Source: Leucogyrophana mollusca (Eukaryota > Basidiomycota > Agaricomycetes > Boletales). Taken from it: a stretch of DNA of 64,000 bases. The translations under genes were made by a program, and so were the position numbers. A model generated the notes under the pieces. It was not told the origin of the DNA. It did no database searches and saw only the letters and a program-made list of their open reading frames with translations. The DNA is taken from NCBI GenBank assembly GCA_021014945.1, contig MU266352.1, positions 62,001 through 126,000 of the forward strand. Reading direction: 5' to 3'. Position 1 is the stretch's first letter. Each line of letters begins with the position of its first letter. Of this stretch, positions 35,086 through 45,175 are shown one piece after another.

Positions 35086-37116
35086 TCACCAAGCGTCAAA
35101 GTTACCAAACCCAACCTTACGCTTCTTTTTGCTGTCATCCACAGCAGCGCCCCCGTTGACGGCGTTCGACGTTTGTTCTTCAAGCTGTCGCTTGACGCCC
35201 ATGTATTTCCCCACACCTCCAGTGCTTCCACCCCCAAATACCGAATCACCTGTCCCAACTTTGACTCCGAACCAGTTGACGTCATCTCCTGATTTCTTTT
35301 CCGGGGCCTTTTGCGTGCGGGCGTTCTCCTCTGCCTCTGCGCGCTTTGAGAGCTTCTTGGCCAGTCGGGTTTTATATGCTTCAAACGGGTCTTGATATCT
35401 GAAAGGGATGTGAGCTAACGTTCGCTTGTGTCCGGTGACTGTGATGAACGTACATCATAACCTCCGTGATGCGCACTGCTTTCGCGGGTCGTTCGGTTCC
35501 ATCTTTCCGAGGCAGTTTTTCCAGGGTGTCGAGGACGTCCTCCCCACCGACTAGCTTGCCAAACACAGTGTGCTTGTTGTCGAGGTTCGGTGTAGCTCTG
35601 AATGTGATGTAAAACTGCGACCTGTGGACCGAGTGAGAATCTACGTTTCCGATGAATTGGGGTGCGTACCCGTTCGTGCCAGCGCCTTTGTTTGCCATCG
35701 CCACGACACCTCGACCATCATGTTTCGCTGCCCCCTTCAGATCATACTCGTCTCGGAAGGGTGTGCCCCAGTGCGACTCGCCGCCCGCACCCGTGCCGGT
35801 GGGATCACCTGTTTGTATCTAGGTGAAGGTATGAGCACCTCTATTGTGGTATGAAAAGTAAGGCTCGTACCATGAAGCCAGGTACCAGACGGTGGAAGAG
35901 ACAGTCGTTGTACTTGCCAGCTTTTGCCAGCATCAAGAAGTTATAACACGTCTTTGGGGCCTACATCAAGAAAGCGTTCGCAACGAAGGCCATAGGTTAG
36001 TGATATACCAACTCACCTTTTCACAAAAAAGCTCGAGATTTAGCGAACCACCTAGACTCGTCACGACTCTAACATAGGCGCGTCGCTTGCCAACATCTTT
36101 TTCCTTGCCTTTGCCTTTGAGAGGATTAGATATATCCTCAAACATCAATTCTTCCTGTAAAGAAAATTAGCCTTCCTCAATCAGAATGCAAATAGCGACA
36201 TACTTCGTCCCACAGCAGCTGAGCACTCTTGACTTGAGGGTCCACTGAAGTCGACGTCAGAGAGGCACCCGGTGCACCACTGGAATATGGGGACACATTC
36301 CCTGCGGGTACAACGTTGAGTCTTGGCAGATAAAACATGGGATGGCTTACATGGAACCGATGCTTTAGTTTTGACGTCGGCAACAGCCCTGGCTGCGACC
36401 GTCTTTGACTGTTCTGCTTCCTTTTTCGCAGGGATACTGGTGGCCGAGAGGGGCTGAATCCCGTGAGGATTCTGTAACGTGATCACATCCTCTCTGGTCG
36501 TGTGGGTAAGCCTAAGATGGTCGACCGTTACAGCTGAAACGTACTTCTTGAATTTTGTGTCGGCGAGAAGATCCTGGCCACCCTTTATACTCTCAGCAAG
36601 GAAAACATTACCGGTGGTAGCAATCGCAACGATATGTGAATGCTCGCTGAAAGGTTTGAAGGAGATGGGATCGTGTATTTCGCCAGTAGGTTTCCTCGAG
36701 TAGTTGAGGGTAATAAGGTCGTTGGGAGTCAGTGGCTCTTTAGTAATGGGGTTGGTATTGTTATGCTGCCTTTGAAGGAAATGGTAAGACGGAATGCCAA
36801 CTTACACGAGGGAAGCTGGACTTGCTTTAGCCAAGGTATTATATTAACGAGATCGAAAACAAGACCCGACCCATCAGAATTCCGTGCGCATACTGGGTGG
36901 TTAAATGGCTGAAACGAGAGGGCGCAGGAGTCGAATGGAGTCCGAGCTCCTGGATGGGGCGCTTGAGCCTTTCTGCGCAGGAATGAGAACAGATTTTCGA
37001 GGAGCATAAATCATTGAGACTTACGCTTTGTACCCTGAGGATGCTGAATGAGAGCCGAACTCTCCAGCGTGTTCTGCGTGAGTGATATAAAGCTTGTCCG
37101 AATTACCGTGGCCCAT
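35086..37116 (-). CDS. U-box cyclophilin, PPIL2/Cyp8-type peptidyl-prolyl isomerase
   Basis: Nine exons on the minus strand total 1614 nt, 537 residues. The N-terminus [20 protein letters not shown] is followed by a U-box (about 35-105) reading [17 protein letters not shown] and [21 protein letters not shown] cyclophilin domain (about 275-435) has [54 protein letters not shown] and [15 protein letters not shown]. The C-terminus is basic with a [14 protein letters not shown] end that may serve as a nuclear signal. PPIL2 proteins associate with the spliceosome and have E3 ligase features. Exons: 37025-37116, 36826-36972, 36351-36769, 36204-36301, 36017-36154, 35871-35960, 35670-35818, 35454-35621, 35086-35398. 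Intron 36770-36825 requires a GC donor; the nearby GT alternatives break the frame or the U-box. Confidence 0.93.
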
Positions 37117-37226
37117 GGCGGTCAGTATGCAAGAGGTAAATCAAGGCTGCAGCCTAACAAGAGCAAACAACGCCATATCCTTCCGCCCTCTAATTTCTTG
37201 CTTTCCTTTCTATTCGCGTACAACTT
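37117..37226. promoter_or_regulatory. 110-bp divergent promoter between U-box cyclophilin and PPR genes
   Basis: Only 110 bp separate two start codons pointing apart, so both promoters and both leaders overlap here. The PPR side is rich in CTTTC runs. No TATA box was seen. Confidence 0.55.
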
Positions 37227-39488
37227 ATGCTCCGCCATGCAGCCTCAAGAACAGCTTCACAGGCTCAAGTGTTCGATTTCCTCGCGCCTTGTGTCTATGG
37301 CTATAGATCAGCCAGCTCAAAAACACCCCCACCCCTAGCGCGGAAGCCCAAGCATGACACCGAGAAACTTGCTGCTTTCCCCGTCCCCGTTCGCGGCAAA
37401 GACCCCACCGTGATCTGCAACAGGATAAAGGAGAGAATCAGCTTTCTTAATCAGCCCAGTGTCACTGTCACGCCAGATCCCGACATCTCTTTCTTCAATG
37501 AGACCGTTGTCAAGCTTCGACAAGCTCTCAAGTTGGGTGACGTTCGTCGCACTAGGAAATACTGGACTCAGCTCGAGGAGAGGAAGCTACTTCGCCTGCT
37601 GGGGCCGCAGCTACATGGCTATTCGAAGCTCGCTGCCGCTCTGTGCCCTCGCTCTCCCGGAAAGCCGTGGGAGGACGAGGAGCGAAAGGCCATCGAGGAG
37701 ATAGCTCTTGTCGCCGCCGCAGGTGATGCCGTCGATGCCTTGAAGGCATGCATGGTCACACACATCAACAGACGCGACTCGGCTGCGGCCTTGGATCTTT
37801 ACCAACGGTTTCTCCTGTTGTCGGGGAGCAAGCAGTCATGGCAGGACGACCTTGCGCAGCCTACGGGAGACGGCGTGGGTTCTGGAGGACTGGCATTGAA
37901 TCTGTCCACCGATTCCCATTCTCGTAGTCCCCTCAAAGTTACCATCCTTCTCGCAGCCATTACCGCTCACGCAGTCCAAGACTCATTCGAGAATGCACTT
38001 GAAACCTTCTTGTCCTCGCCAACTCGAATAAGCCAGTTCACTATGAAGGATTTCTTGCGCTCGATAGACGATAAGTCACTGTGCGAGAAGGTGGAAGAGT
38101 ACGTGCGGCGCCTTGATACAGCAAGGCTTATATCGCAGCCTCTATTCCTCTCCAGGCATATCTCGAAACTAACGGATAACGAGGATGTCCCGCGGCTCGA
38201 GAAACTGTATCACGCAATTGTGATTGGGATGTCAGGCTCCGACCCGTTTCTTGCTTCCGGCCCATCAGATGTTACTCCTCACAAGCCCATCTCAGTGCAA
38301 GAAGTTAACTGGGCTGCATTCTTGACCGCCTTCCTGAGATGCAGACGACGTGACCTTGCGGAGAAACTTTGGGATGACATGCTTAGGCATGGCTTCAAAC
38401 CCACGGTAACGACATGGACTGCTCTCCTGGAGGGGTACGACAGTATGGGAGAAGCGGAGGATGCGTTGACTGCGTGGAACGGCATGCTCTCCCAAGGCAT
38501 CAAACCGGACATTCTATCATATCGCGCTCTCATATCGGCATTATACAATGCTCGCCGCCCCGACGAAGCTTTGAAATCCTTCGCGGCATTTGAACAAGGG
38601 TTGTCAAAGGGGACACTTCAGAGAACTGCTGATACCCTGGCGGTATACAATTCCGTTCTTCACGGTCTCTTGACCAATGGTCGCGAGGCGGACGCAAACA
38701 CGTTGCTGCAGAGGATTCGCAAGGAAGGTCCAAAACCTGACATCGTCACATACAACACGTTTTTACGACATCATGGTCGGAAAGGGGAGTTCCGTGCCGT
38801 TTCGTCCGTTGTAGAACGTCTAACGGAGGATGGCCTCACTGGAGACGTGTTCACCTTTTCATCCATTCTGTCTGCCCTGCTCAAAGTGGGGCGCACAGAT
38901 GCGACGGACCTGGTGTTGACTCTCATGAAGAAGCAAAACGTAGAGCCAAACGTTGCTGTATTCAGCTCGATCATCGACCAACAAGCTCGCGAGGGAACTG
39001 AGCAGGGGTTTAGAGCGGCGTTGGATCTTCTCCAGAAGATGGAGCTCAACCCGGATGCGCAGCCCAACGAAGTCACTTACACGTCAATCCTTGCAAACGT
39101 GCACCGCGGGATGTGGACCAACCCCGCTCTGGCCGCAGAGTGCAAACAGTACATCCTGGGACGGATGAAAGCGCGGAACATCCAGCCCAACAGGGTGACG
39201 TACAATATTCTTCTGAGGGCATGTTTGGAGAATCCGGACAAGGATGGGCTGCAGAGTGCGTTGGGGTACTATAGGGAGATGGTTGTGCGGAAGATTCCGA
39301 TGACCTATGATACGTGGTACATCCTTTTACATGGTCTGATTACGAGGGAGGAGTGGGCTGTAGCGGATGAGCTGGTGGAGGACCTGACGAAATATCTAGT
39401 TCCCGAGGGGGCGCTGGCGAGTCTGGTAGGAAGAATCAGGCGACGAACGGCGTGGAGAATGAAGTCAGGACCGAAGGCATATATCTAA
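37227..39488 (+). CDS. Mitochondrial pentatricopeptide-repeat (PPR) protein, intronless
   Basis: A single open frame of 753 codons without introns. The N-terminus MLRHAASRTASQAQVFDFLA is basic and Ser/Ala-rich, like a mitochondrial targeting sequence. From about residue 350 to 690 there are tandem 35-residue helical repeats such as VTTWTALLEGYDSMGEAEDA, DILSYRALISALYNARRPDE, DIVTYNTFLRHHGRKGEF, VFTFSSILSALLKVGR and NEVTYTSILANV, ending with NRVTYNILLRACLENPDKDG. PPR proteins bind organelle RNA in a sequence-specific way to control its processing or translation. The RNA target is unknown. It shares a 110-bp promoter with the cyclophilin gene, and its stop is 27 bp from the stop of the convergent small gene. 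Confidence 0.9.
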   Translation: MLRHAASRTASQAQVFDFLAPCVYGYRSASSKTPPPLARKPKHDTEKLAAFPVPVRGKDPTVICNRIKERISFLNQPSVTVTPDPDISFFNETVVKLRQALKLGDVRRTRKYWTQLEERKLLRLLGPQLHGYSKLAAALCPRSPGKPWEDEERKAIEEIALVAAAGDAVDALKACMVTHINRRDSAAALDLYQRFLLLSGSKQSWQDDLAQPTGDGVGSGGLALNLSTDSHSRSPLKVTILLAAITAHAVQDSFENALETFLSSPTRISQFTMKDFLRSIDDKSLCEKVEEYVRRLDTARLISQPLFLSRHISKLTDNEDVPRLEKLYHAIVIGMSGSDPFLASGPSDVTPHKPISVQEVNWAAFLTAFLRCRRRDLAEKLWDDMLRHGFKPTVTTWTALLEGYDSMGEAEDALTAWNGMLSQGIKPDILSYRALISALYNARRPDEALKSFAAFEQGLSKGTLQRTADTLAVYNSVLHGLLTNGREADANTLLQRIRKEGPKPDIVTYNTFLRHHGRKGEFRAVSSVVERLTEDGLTGDVFTFSSILSALLKVGRTDATDLVLTLMKKQNVEPNVAVFSSIIDQQAREGTEQGFRAALDLLQKMELNPDAQPNEVTYTSILANVHRGMWTNPALAAECKQYILGRMKARNIQPNRVTYNILLRACLENPDKDGLQSALGYYREMVVRKIPMTYDTWYILLHGLITREEWAVADELVEDLTKYLVPEGALASLVGRIRRRTAWRMKSGPKAYI

Positions 39489-39515
39489 TGGAATAATAAA
39501 TATCCGTACAGATGG

Positions 39516-39833
39516 TCACCGACTAAAGAATGTCCAGGACAGAGTTCTCTGAGTCTCGCCAACAAAGAATGATTTTCCGAGACCGACACGTAGGTAGCGG
39601 TCGTATACTAGAAAAAGATGTCAGCACAGAGAATATAGGGCAATACAGAGATACTTGCACCAATAGCTGCACCGCCTGCCTAGATATTTGCCAGCCCAGG
39701 GCATAAGTAGGACGAGAGCGAGCTGCTGGAGCTCCTCTAGGCTTTCGTTCCACTCTTTTTGGGCCAGGCGGTACTCCTCGTCCGAGTCGTAGGATGATGT
39801 GGAGAGCGCCATTGATGCTTCAGAATCTGGCAT
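39516..39833 (-). CDS. Small Mim2-like mitochondrial outer-membrane import factor
   Basis: Two exons (39659-39833 and 39516-39607) give 88 residues. The acidic N-terminus MALSTSSYDSDEEYRLAQKE leads into WNESLEELQQLALVLLMPWA, a hydrophobic segment, then GKYLGRRCSYWLYDRYLRVG, a basic end. Length (yeast Mim2 has 87 residues), the acidic-helix-basic pattern and the order of motifs fit Mim2, which with Mim1 inserts helical proteins into the mitochondrial outer membrane. This call is from recalled family pattern and is moderate. The intron (39608-39658) has a GC donor, GCAAGT; reading through it gives a false C-terminus. An upstream in-frame extension exists, but the ATG at 39833 gives the family length. 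Confidence 0.62.
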
Positions 39834-40057
39834 GCTGGGCTGATCTTTGCGTAGGATATAATCCCAATGACCCACAAATGGTTTACAGCAAGCGCTGATG
39901 GACGGGTCAGCTGGAGTCGGCTGTAGCGAATTACGGCCTGTTGTGGCGCGGCACACCACAACTTGGCTCTTCCGCATTCCACTTGAAACTCGGTTGCACA
40001 CGTCTCATCGTATAGCCTTTCCTTCTTTCTTTCTTACCATCATCCTGTCAATGCATT

Positions 40058-42690
40058 ATGGTGGAAGTAGCACTCCAGCCCTCGCGACACAAGCTGGTCG
40101 GGCAGCCCCTTCTATATGCCATTTCTGTGTTCGCTAGCTTGGGTGTCTTTCTCGTGCGTTCGCTCCACACTTGCCGCTCGACAAATTTCACTCACTCATA
40201 CTTGATATTTCCCTCCAGTTTGGCTATGATCAAGGGTAACGGGAACCTAGCTTGTAGATACACCGTGTTCTGAACTTATTTACCAGCGTCATGTCTGGGA
40301 TCATCACTGGACCCTATTTCAAGCAATTTTTCAATTCGCCAGGTCCATTAGAGGTTGGGACGATGGTTGCAGTCTTAGAGCTTGGCGCTCTCGGTACGCG
40401 TGGGCTTTCATGGATAATGCTAGACACGCTGAGCTTGCTCCACAGCCACGTCCATCGCCGCTGGTCGTGTGGGCGATATCATCGGTCGGAAAGGCACTCT
40501 CTTTACGGGCGCCATAGTTTTCACAATTGGAGGCGCCATCCAGACATTTACTTCTGGATTCTATATGATGATTGTAGGCCGCGTCGTTAGCGGTTGCGGA
40601 GTTGGATTATTATCGTGAGTTTTCTGCACGGCAAGTATCGCGTCAGCACTGACATCTTGATGTCCAGCACAATCGTTCCCATATACCAGAGTGAAATATC
40701 TCCCCCTAATCATGTAGGTCCACGACACAATATCGCGTTTTCCCGTGATTTACCCGTTTCATCAGAGAGGTGCTCTTGCGTGCATGGAGTTCACCGGCAA
40801 CATTGTTGGCTACGCTTCTTCAGTCGTAAGTTAACGCGCCTTATATTTATGCTGCAAATACTCACAGAGCCCCAGTGGACTGACTACTTCTGCTCGTTCA
40901 TTGATTCTGATCTATCATGGCGCATCCCGCTCTTTGTCCAATGTATCATCGGAGCTATTCTTGCAGCTGGCAGTTTGCTAATGCCCGAAAGCCCGCGGTA
41001 TATTTTCCACGCCAGCTCCATAACGTACTTGTCACTGTTCTAATAATTGCATCTAGGTGGTTGATTGATACTGACCAAGACGCTGCCGGCATGTCCGTGA
41101 TCGTTGACTTGCACGGTGGTGATCCCACCAACCTCATTGCTCAAGCCGAATTCCAGGAGATCAAGGATAAAGTCATGTATGAGGTGAATTTACCTTGCAA
41201 CAAGAAGAAATCCGCGTTGACTTGATGTGACATTAGCGTGAGCTTGGTGAGGGTCGCTCGTACGCGGTGATGTGGAAAAAATACAAGCGTCGTGTCTTGC
41301 TCGCCATGTCATCTCAAGCATTTGCACAGCTGGTACGTCGTTTCGGCTCATATTCTGAGCGTAGCTAATACCCGTCGTGCGGTAGAACGGAATCAACGGT
41401 AAGCAGATGTCAAAGTTTGGCGACAGTTGATATACTAACGCACACTATTTAAGTCATTTCATACTATGCCCGTAAGTGCAACAACCTCTATCACATGGCG
41501 GGTTACTGAAGTGTGATTTCAGCGTCCGTGTTCGAGGGTATGATACTTATCCGCCTCCCTGTTGTCTCTTCAAGCTAACACATGATTTCAGAGGCTGGCT
41601 GGCTTGGGCGTGATGCTTTGCTTATGACTGGCATCAATTCCATCATCTATGTCCTCAGTACATTGCCGCCGTGAGTCGAACCTTGAATTTGATCTCGGCG
41701 TTTCCTAACCAATATCTAGGTGGTACCTCGTGGATCGATGGGGCCGTCGGTTCATCCTACTCTCAGGCGCCGTTATTGTCCGTCCATTCCTATATTCGAC
41801 GGTGGCATATACTAATGGAATGTACAGATGGGAGTTGCGCTCGCATTTACTGGATGGTGGATGTACATCGACGTTCCACAAACTCCAAAAGCTGTCGTGG
41901 CCTGTGTTATCATTTTCAACGCTGCCTTCGGTTATAGGTGCGTGGCATTTGATTCTGCTCCTGCATACACTAAGATGGCCACAGTTGGGGACCCTTGCCG
42001 TGGTTGTATCCTCCCGAGGTGAGTTCCATACATTTTCACTAGAGTTGGACCTAATTCTCGTCAAGATCATGCCTCTCACATTCCGTGCCAAAGGTGTCTC
42101 GATATCAACTGCAACAAATTGGTCCGTATGCTTGCAATCTTTTACCAACTCCCTGTTGATGGTGGCCGCGGCAGGGCATTCAATTTCTTCGTCGGAGAGA
42201 CGACACCGTACCTCCAGGAAGTCATCACCTGGCGACTATACCCCATGCATGCATTCTATTGTACTTGCAGTTTCGTTTTAGGTCAGTCGCCATTTTCTCC
42301 CAGTCGCGCACCAATCACTCATCTCACACGCTTATAGTTTACTTCCGTACGTACAATTTATCATTCATTGACGAGTACTGACCTTGCTGCAGTATACCCC
42401 GAGACCAAAGGTGTCCCGTTAGAGGAGATGGACGCCGTGTTTGGCGAAGGTAACTATCACAAGCGTTCGTGTGCTCCCTATGTTAACTGACTGCGATACC
42501 AGAGGAGCGATTGGACTACGAGTCCGAGAGGGCGTCGCTCATGTCCGGCGCTCGTTCGATTGACCGCCAATCGATCAGCTCGGGCCAGAGACCAAAGGTC
42601 AACAGCCCTACGGAGCGCGGCTGGGTCAGTCGACTCCTGTACCGAAATGACAGGAGTACGTACGAGCCCATCCGGGATGGCGAAGAATAG
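40058..42690 (+). CDS. MFS sugar porter, 21 exons
   Basis: Twenty-one exons sum to 1584 nt, 527 residues, in a 2.6-kb gene. Sugar-porter signatures: VFLFGYDQGVMSGIITGPYF in helix 1, GRVGDIIGRKGTLFTGAIVF (the RxGRR-like loop), VPIYQSEISPPNHRGALACM, PESPRWLID, QLNGINVISYYAPSVFEEAG, YLVDRWGRRFILL, PWLYPPEIMPLTFRAKGVSI and YFLYPETKGVPLEEMDAVF. This fits a proton-coupled hexose transporter in the plasma membrane; the sugar cannot be predicted. Small exons: 40219-40235 (17 nt), 41386-41398 (13), 41454-41471 (18), 41523-41537 (15) and 42338-42346 (9). An overlapping ATG at 40051 is in another frame and was not used. The C-terminal tail is Ser/Arg-rich and cytoplasmic. Confidence 0.92.
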
Positions 42691-43235
42691 GAACTCACGA
42701 GGATGGAAGGCGAACCCGCCGAGGGGGGCGAAGAGGACGAGCACGATGAGAACGACCAGCGATCGATTCCCTCTTCACCCATAATCAATAACGCTGCTGC
42801 TGCTAACGGAAGTGCATCTTAATCGCGAGGTATTTATGCGTGTTGCTGTGTCGCGCCACTGGGGATGCTTGTGGTGTGGACGCCCCCTTCCTCTCGTTCA
42901 AGTTTGTGCCTCTTGCGGTCCTCGGTATCGCTTTCCATCCTCACAGTTGACATGATTAGCCCACGCACTAGCTCACGATTACGATCACGCTTCCTTTGAC
43001 AGCCGTATTGTGTATCTTAACTTTTGTGATTCTTGTAAATCAAGGCTGACTTTATGCTCTCGTTGCGATTAATGACACTTCCATTTCGTGTGATTTATGA
43101 CTCTTGGTTTCATCAACGATTCAGGGTCAGGTGCAGTTTGCCCAACACTCAGTACATACTCAGGATCTTGTAGTACCGGCAGTGGAGTACCCGCGCTCAG
43201 TCAGTGCACAGGGCCGCACAGCCACAGAGTAGCCC
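42691..43235. other. Intergenic region, sugar transporter to helicase
   Basis: 545 bp with transporter 3' UTR and helicase promoter. No gene, RNA or distinct element recognised. Confidence 0.35.
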
Positions 43236-45175
43236 ATGAAATTTCTTCCCTCCACCACGTCAATCCCAGCAAGCTTGTATCGCGTTTGGGCGCGTCAAAC
43301 AGTATGCAGAAGAGATATCTTGGTCCGATACATGAGTAGCGGTGCGGAAGCACATACTCTCTCAACTCAGCCCCGAAAACGCGTCAAAAATAACACCCAA
43401 GAGCCCGAGGACAAGGTCACATTCGAGACAGTTGGCGTAAGACCACCAATCGTCGCGGCCCTCCTTGCAGCATTCCCAAATGTCAAGTATCCCACCACCA
43501 TGCAGCGCAAGCTTATACCTGCTGTAGTAGGTACGCAGGATGTCCTACTCCAAGACTTTACTGGAACCGGAAAGTATGTCTCTTGGCTGGACTTGAATCT
43601 CCACCAGTCTCACTCAGCGTCTGTACTGTTAGGTCTTTTGGCTTGCTACTTGGGCTTTTAAGCAAGCCTCGCGAGCTCAAATTTGACCCCAAGAAGGGCA
43701 AGGGGCATGCGAAGAAAGGGATCACTACCCTCCTGATCGTGCCTCACCGCGACTTGGCATACCAATTCCTGCACTGGATTCATCACATGGTCACATTTGC
43801 AGGAGAACCCACTCCTTATGCTTTAGCATCTATCGCCCAGGTGCTCGCGCGCGGCGCACCTCCTTCCAATCTCGAAAACTCGTCTCCTCTCATTCTCCAG
43901 TCCATCGTCAGGCCTTCGCCATCGGGCGTGGCTACGCTCTTGGAGCACCCTCCACACATCCTCATCGGCACGCCCAATGCACTCTTGGATGTACTGCACC
44001 AAGCTCCGGAGGCCCTTCAACTCTCTACGCTTTCTACAGTGGTGGTGGATGAGGTTGACTCTCTCGTTCAGTGGACTCCAGGGCACATGACTGAGCACAA
44101 CAGGGCGAAAATCAAGAGGAACCTCGAAAAACACCCGGCACCCTTGAAGTCTCTTCTGGATGTGATTTTCCCCTCCCATCAGGAAACACAAATAAAGGCC
44201 GGCCGACAACGACTGCTCGAACAGGGTCTTGCTCCGAAACATCGACCGCAATTGATTATGCTGAGTGCAACCATGAGAAATCGGCTGCGGACAGCTTTCT
44301 TTGGCGCGTTTGGCTGGTTCAAAAGGGGTAACGTGCTGAAGCTTACCAGGTCGGGGTCAAAGACGCACGGTGCTCATGGTGCGAACCGGACAACCACACA
44401 TCATGTTCTTGTTGTGGCAAAAGACGGAGAAGTTAAGAACATTGCTGGCGCCAGTGAAATAGCTGTCGCCAATGATACTGTCTCCGATCCATCTGAAAGT
44501 TCGGCGCAACCCGTGGATGGACACGATAATGGCGACGAGGACTTCTTCCTCGAAGATCACGACGACTCGATTCCAGAGAGTGATGCTAACAAAAGTGAGT
44601 TCGCGGACCACGATTTAGTCAACGCCCGTTAGTAACACTTGTTCGCGATAGTGCTTTTAAACAGCCCTCCTGCCTTCGACCCCGGGATGCTTGACGCGGT
44701 AGCAGCAGCCTTTGCACTAGATGTGCCGAGCATCGCTCTTCTCGTTCTCCCCGCGACTGCATCCGTACGACGTGCTATTTCTGACTTGCGGCAAATTGGA
44801 GTCAATGCCCACGGTCTGGATCTTATGGAAAGCGAGCGTGGTCGCGCTCATCTTCTCTCGAGAAGCGTTGAAGTTATCGATGAGAACCCAACGTTGCTCG
44901 TATCGACCCTAGCAACCACGCGAGGGATCGACTTGCCGGCGTTGACGCATGTCTTCCTTCTTGGGATTCCTGAAGAACGAGGAGGGGATGCATACTTGCA
45001 CATTGCAGGTCGTGTTAGTCGTTTTGGCCGCTCAGGCCGAGTTATTACCGTCGTCACCGAGCGGGAGGAAGAGACGATCAAGGGGAAGCTCCGTGTCCGG
45101 GATGATCCCAAGAAGATGAGCGTTTTATTGAAGAAAATCAACATTACTCCAACCAAATATGAGCACTTTGATTAG
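43236..45175 (+). CDS. DEAD-box-type RNA helicase with DEVD motif, probably mitochondrial
   Basis: Three exons (43236-43573, 43633-44594, 44652-45175) give 607 residues. The Q-motif region is VKYPTTMQRKLIPAVVGTQD. Walker A is GTGKS (about 110-114), motif Ia LLIVPHRDLAYQ, GTP motif HILIGTPNALL, motif II VVVDEVDSL (about 252), motif III LSATMR (about 324), and motif VI HIAGRVSRFGRSG (about 550). Two departures from DEAD-box consensus: DEVD for DEAD and HIAGR for HRxGR. The N-terminus MKFLPSTTSIPASLYRVWAR is basic and amphipathic, fitting mitochondrial import; Mrh4-like function is a guess. An acidic insert (EDFFLEDHDDSIPESDAN) separates the two RecA lobes. All splice sites are GT-AG. Confidence 0.85.

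Noticed and set aside
36770..36825. Strong GTAAGT donor at 36805 for the cyclophilin intron
   Set aside because: Using it shifts the downstream frame; only the GCAAGT donor at 36825 rebuilds the U-box sequence WLKQHNNTNP.
40051..40137. Upstream ATG at 40051 near the sugar transporter start
   Set aside because: It is in another frame and ends soon; the ATG at 40058 leads into the conserved first helix.
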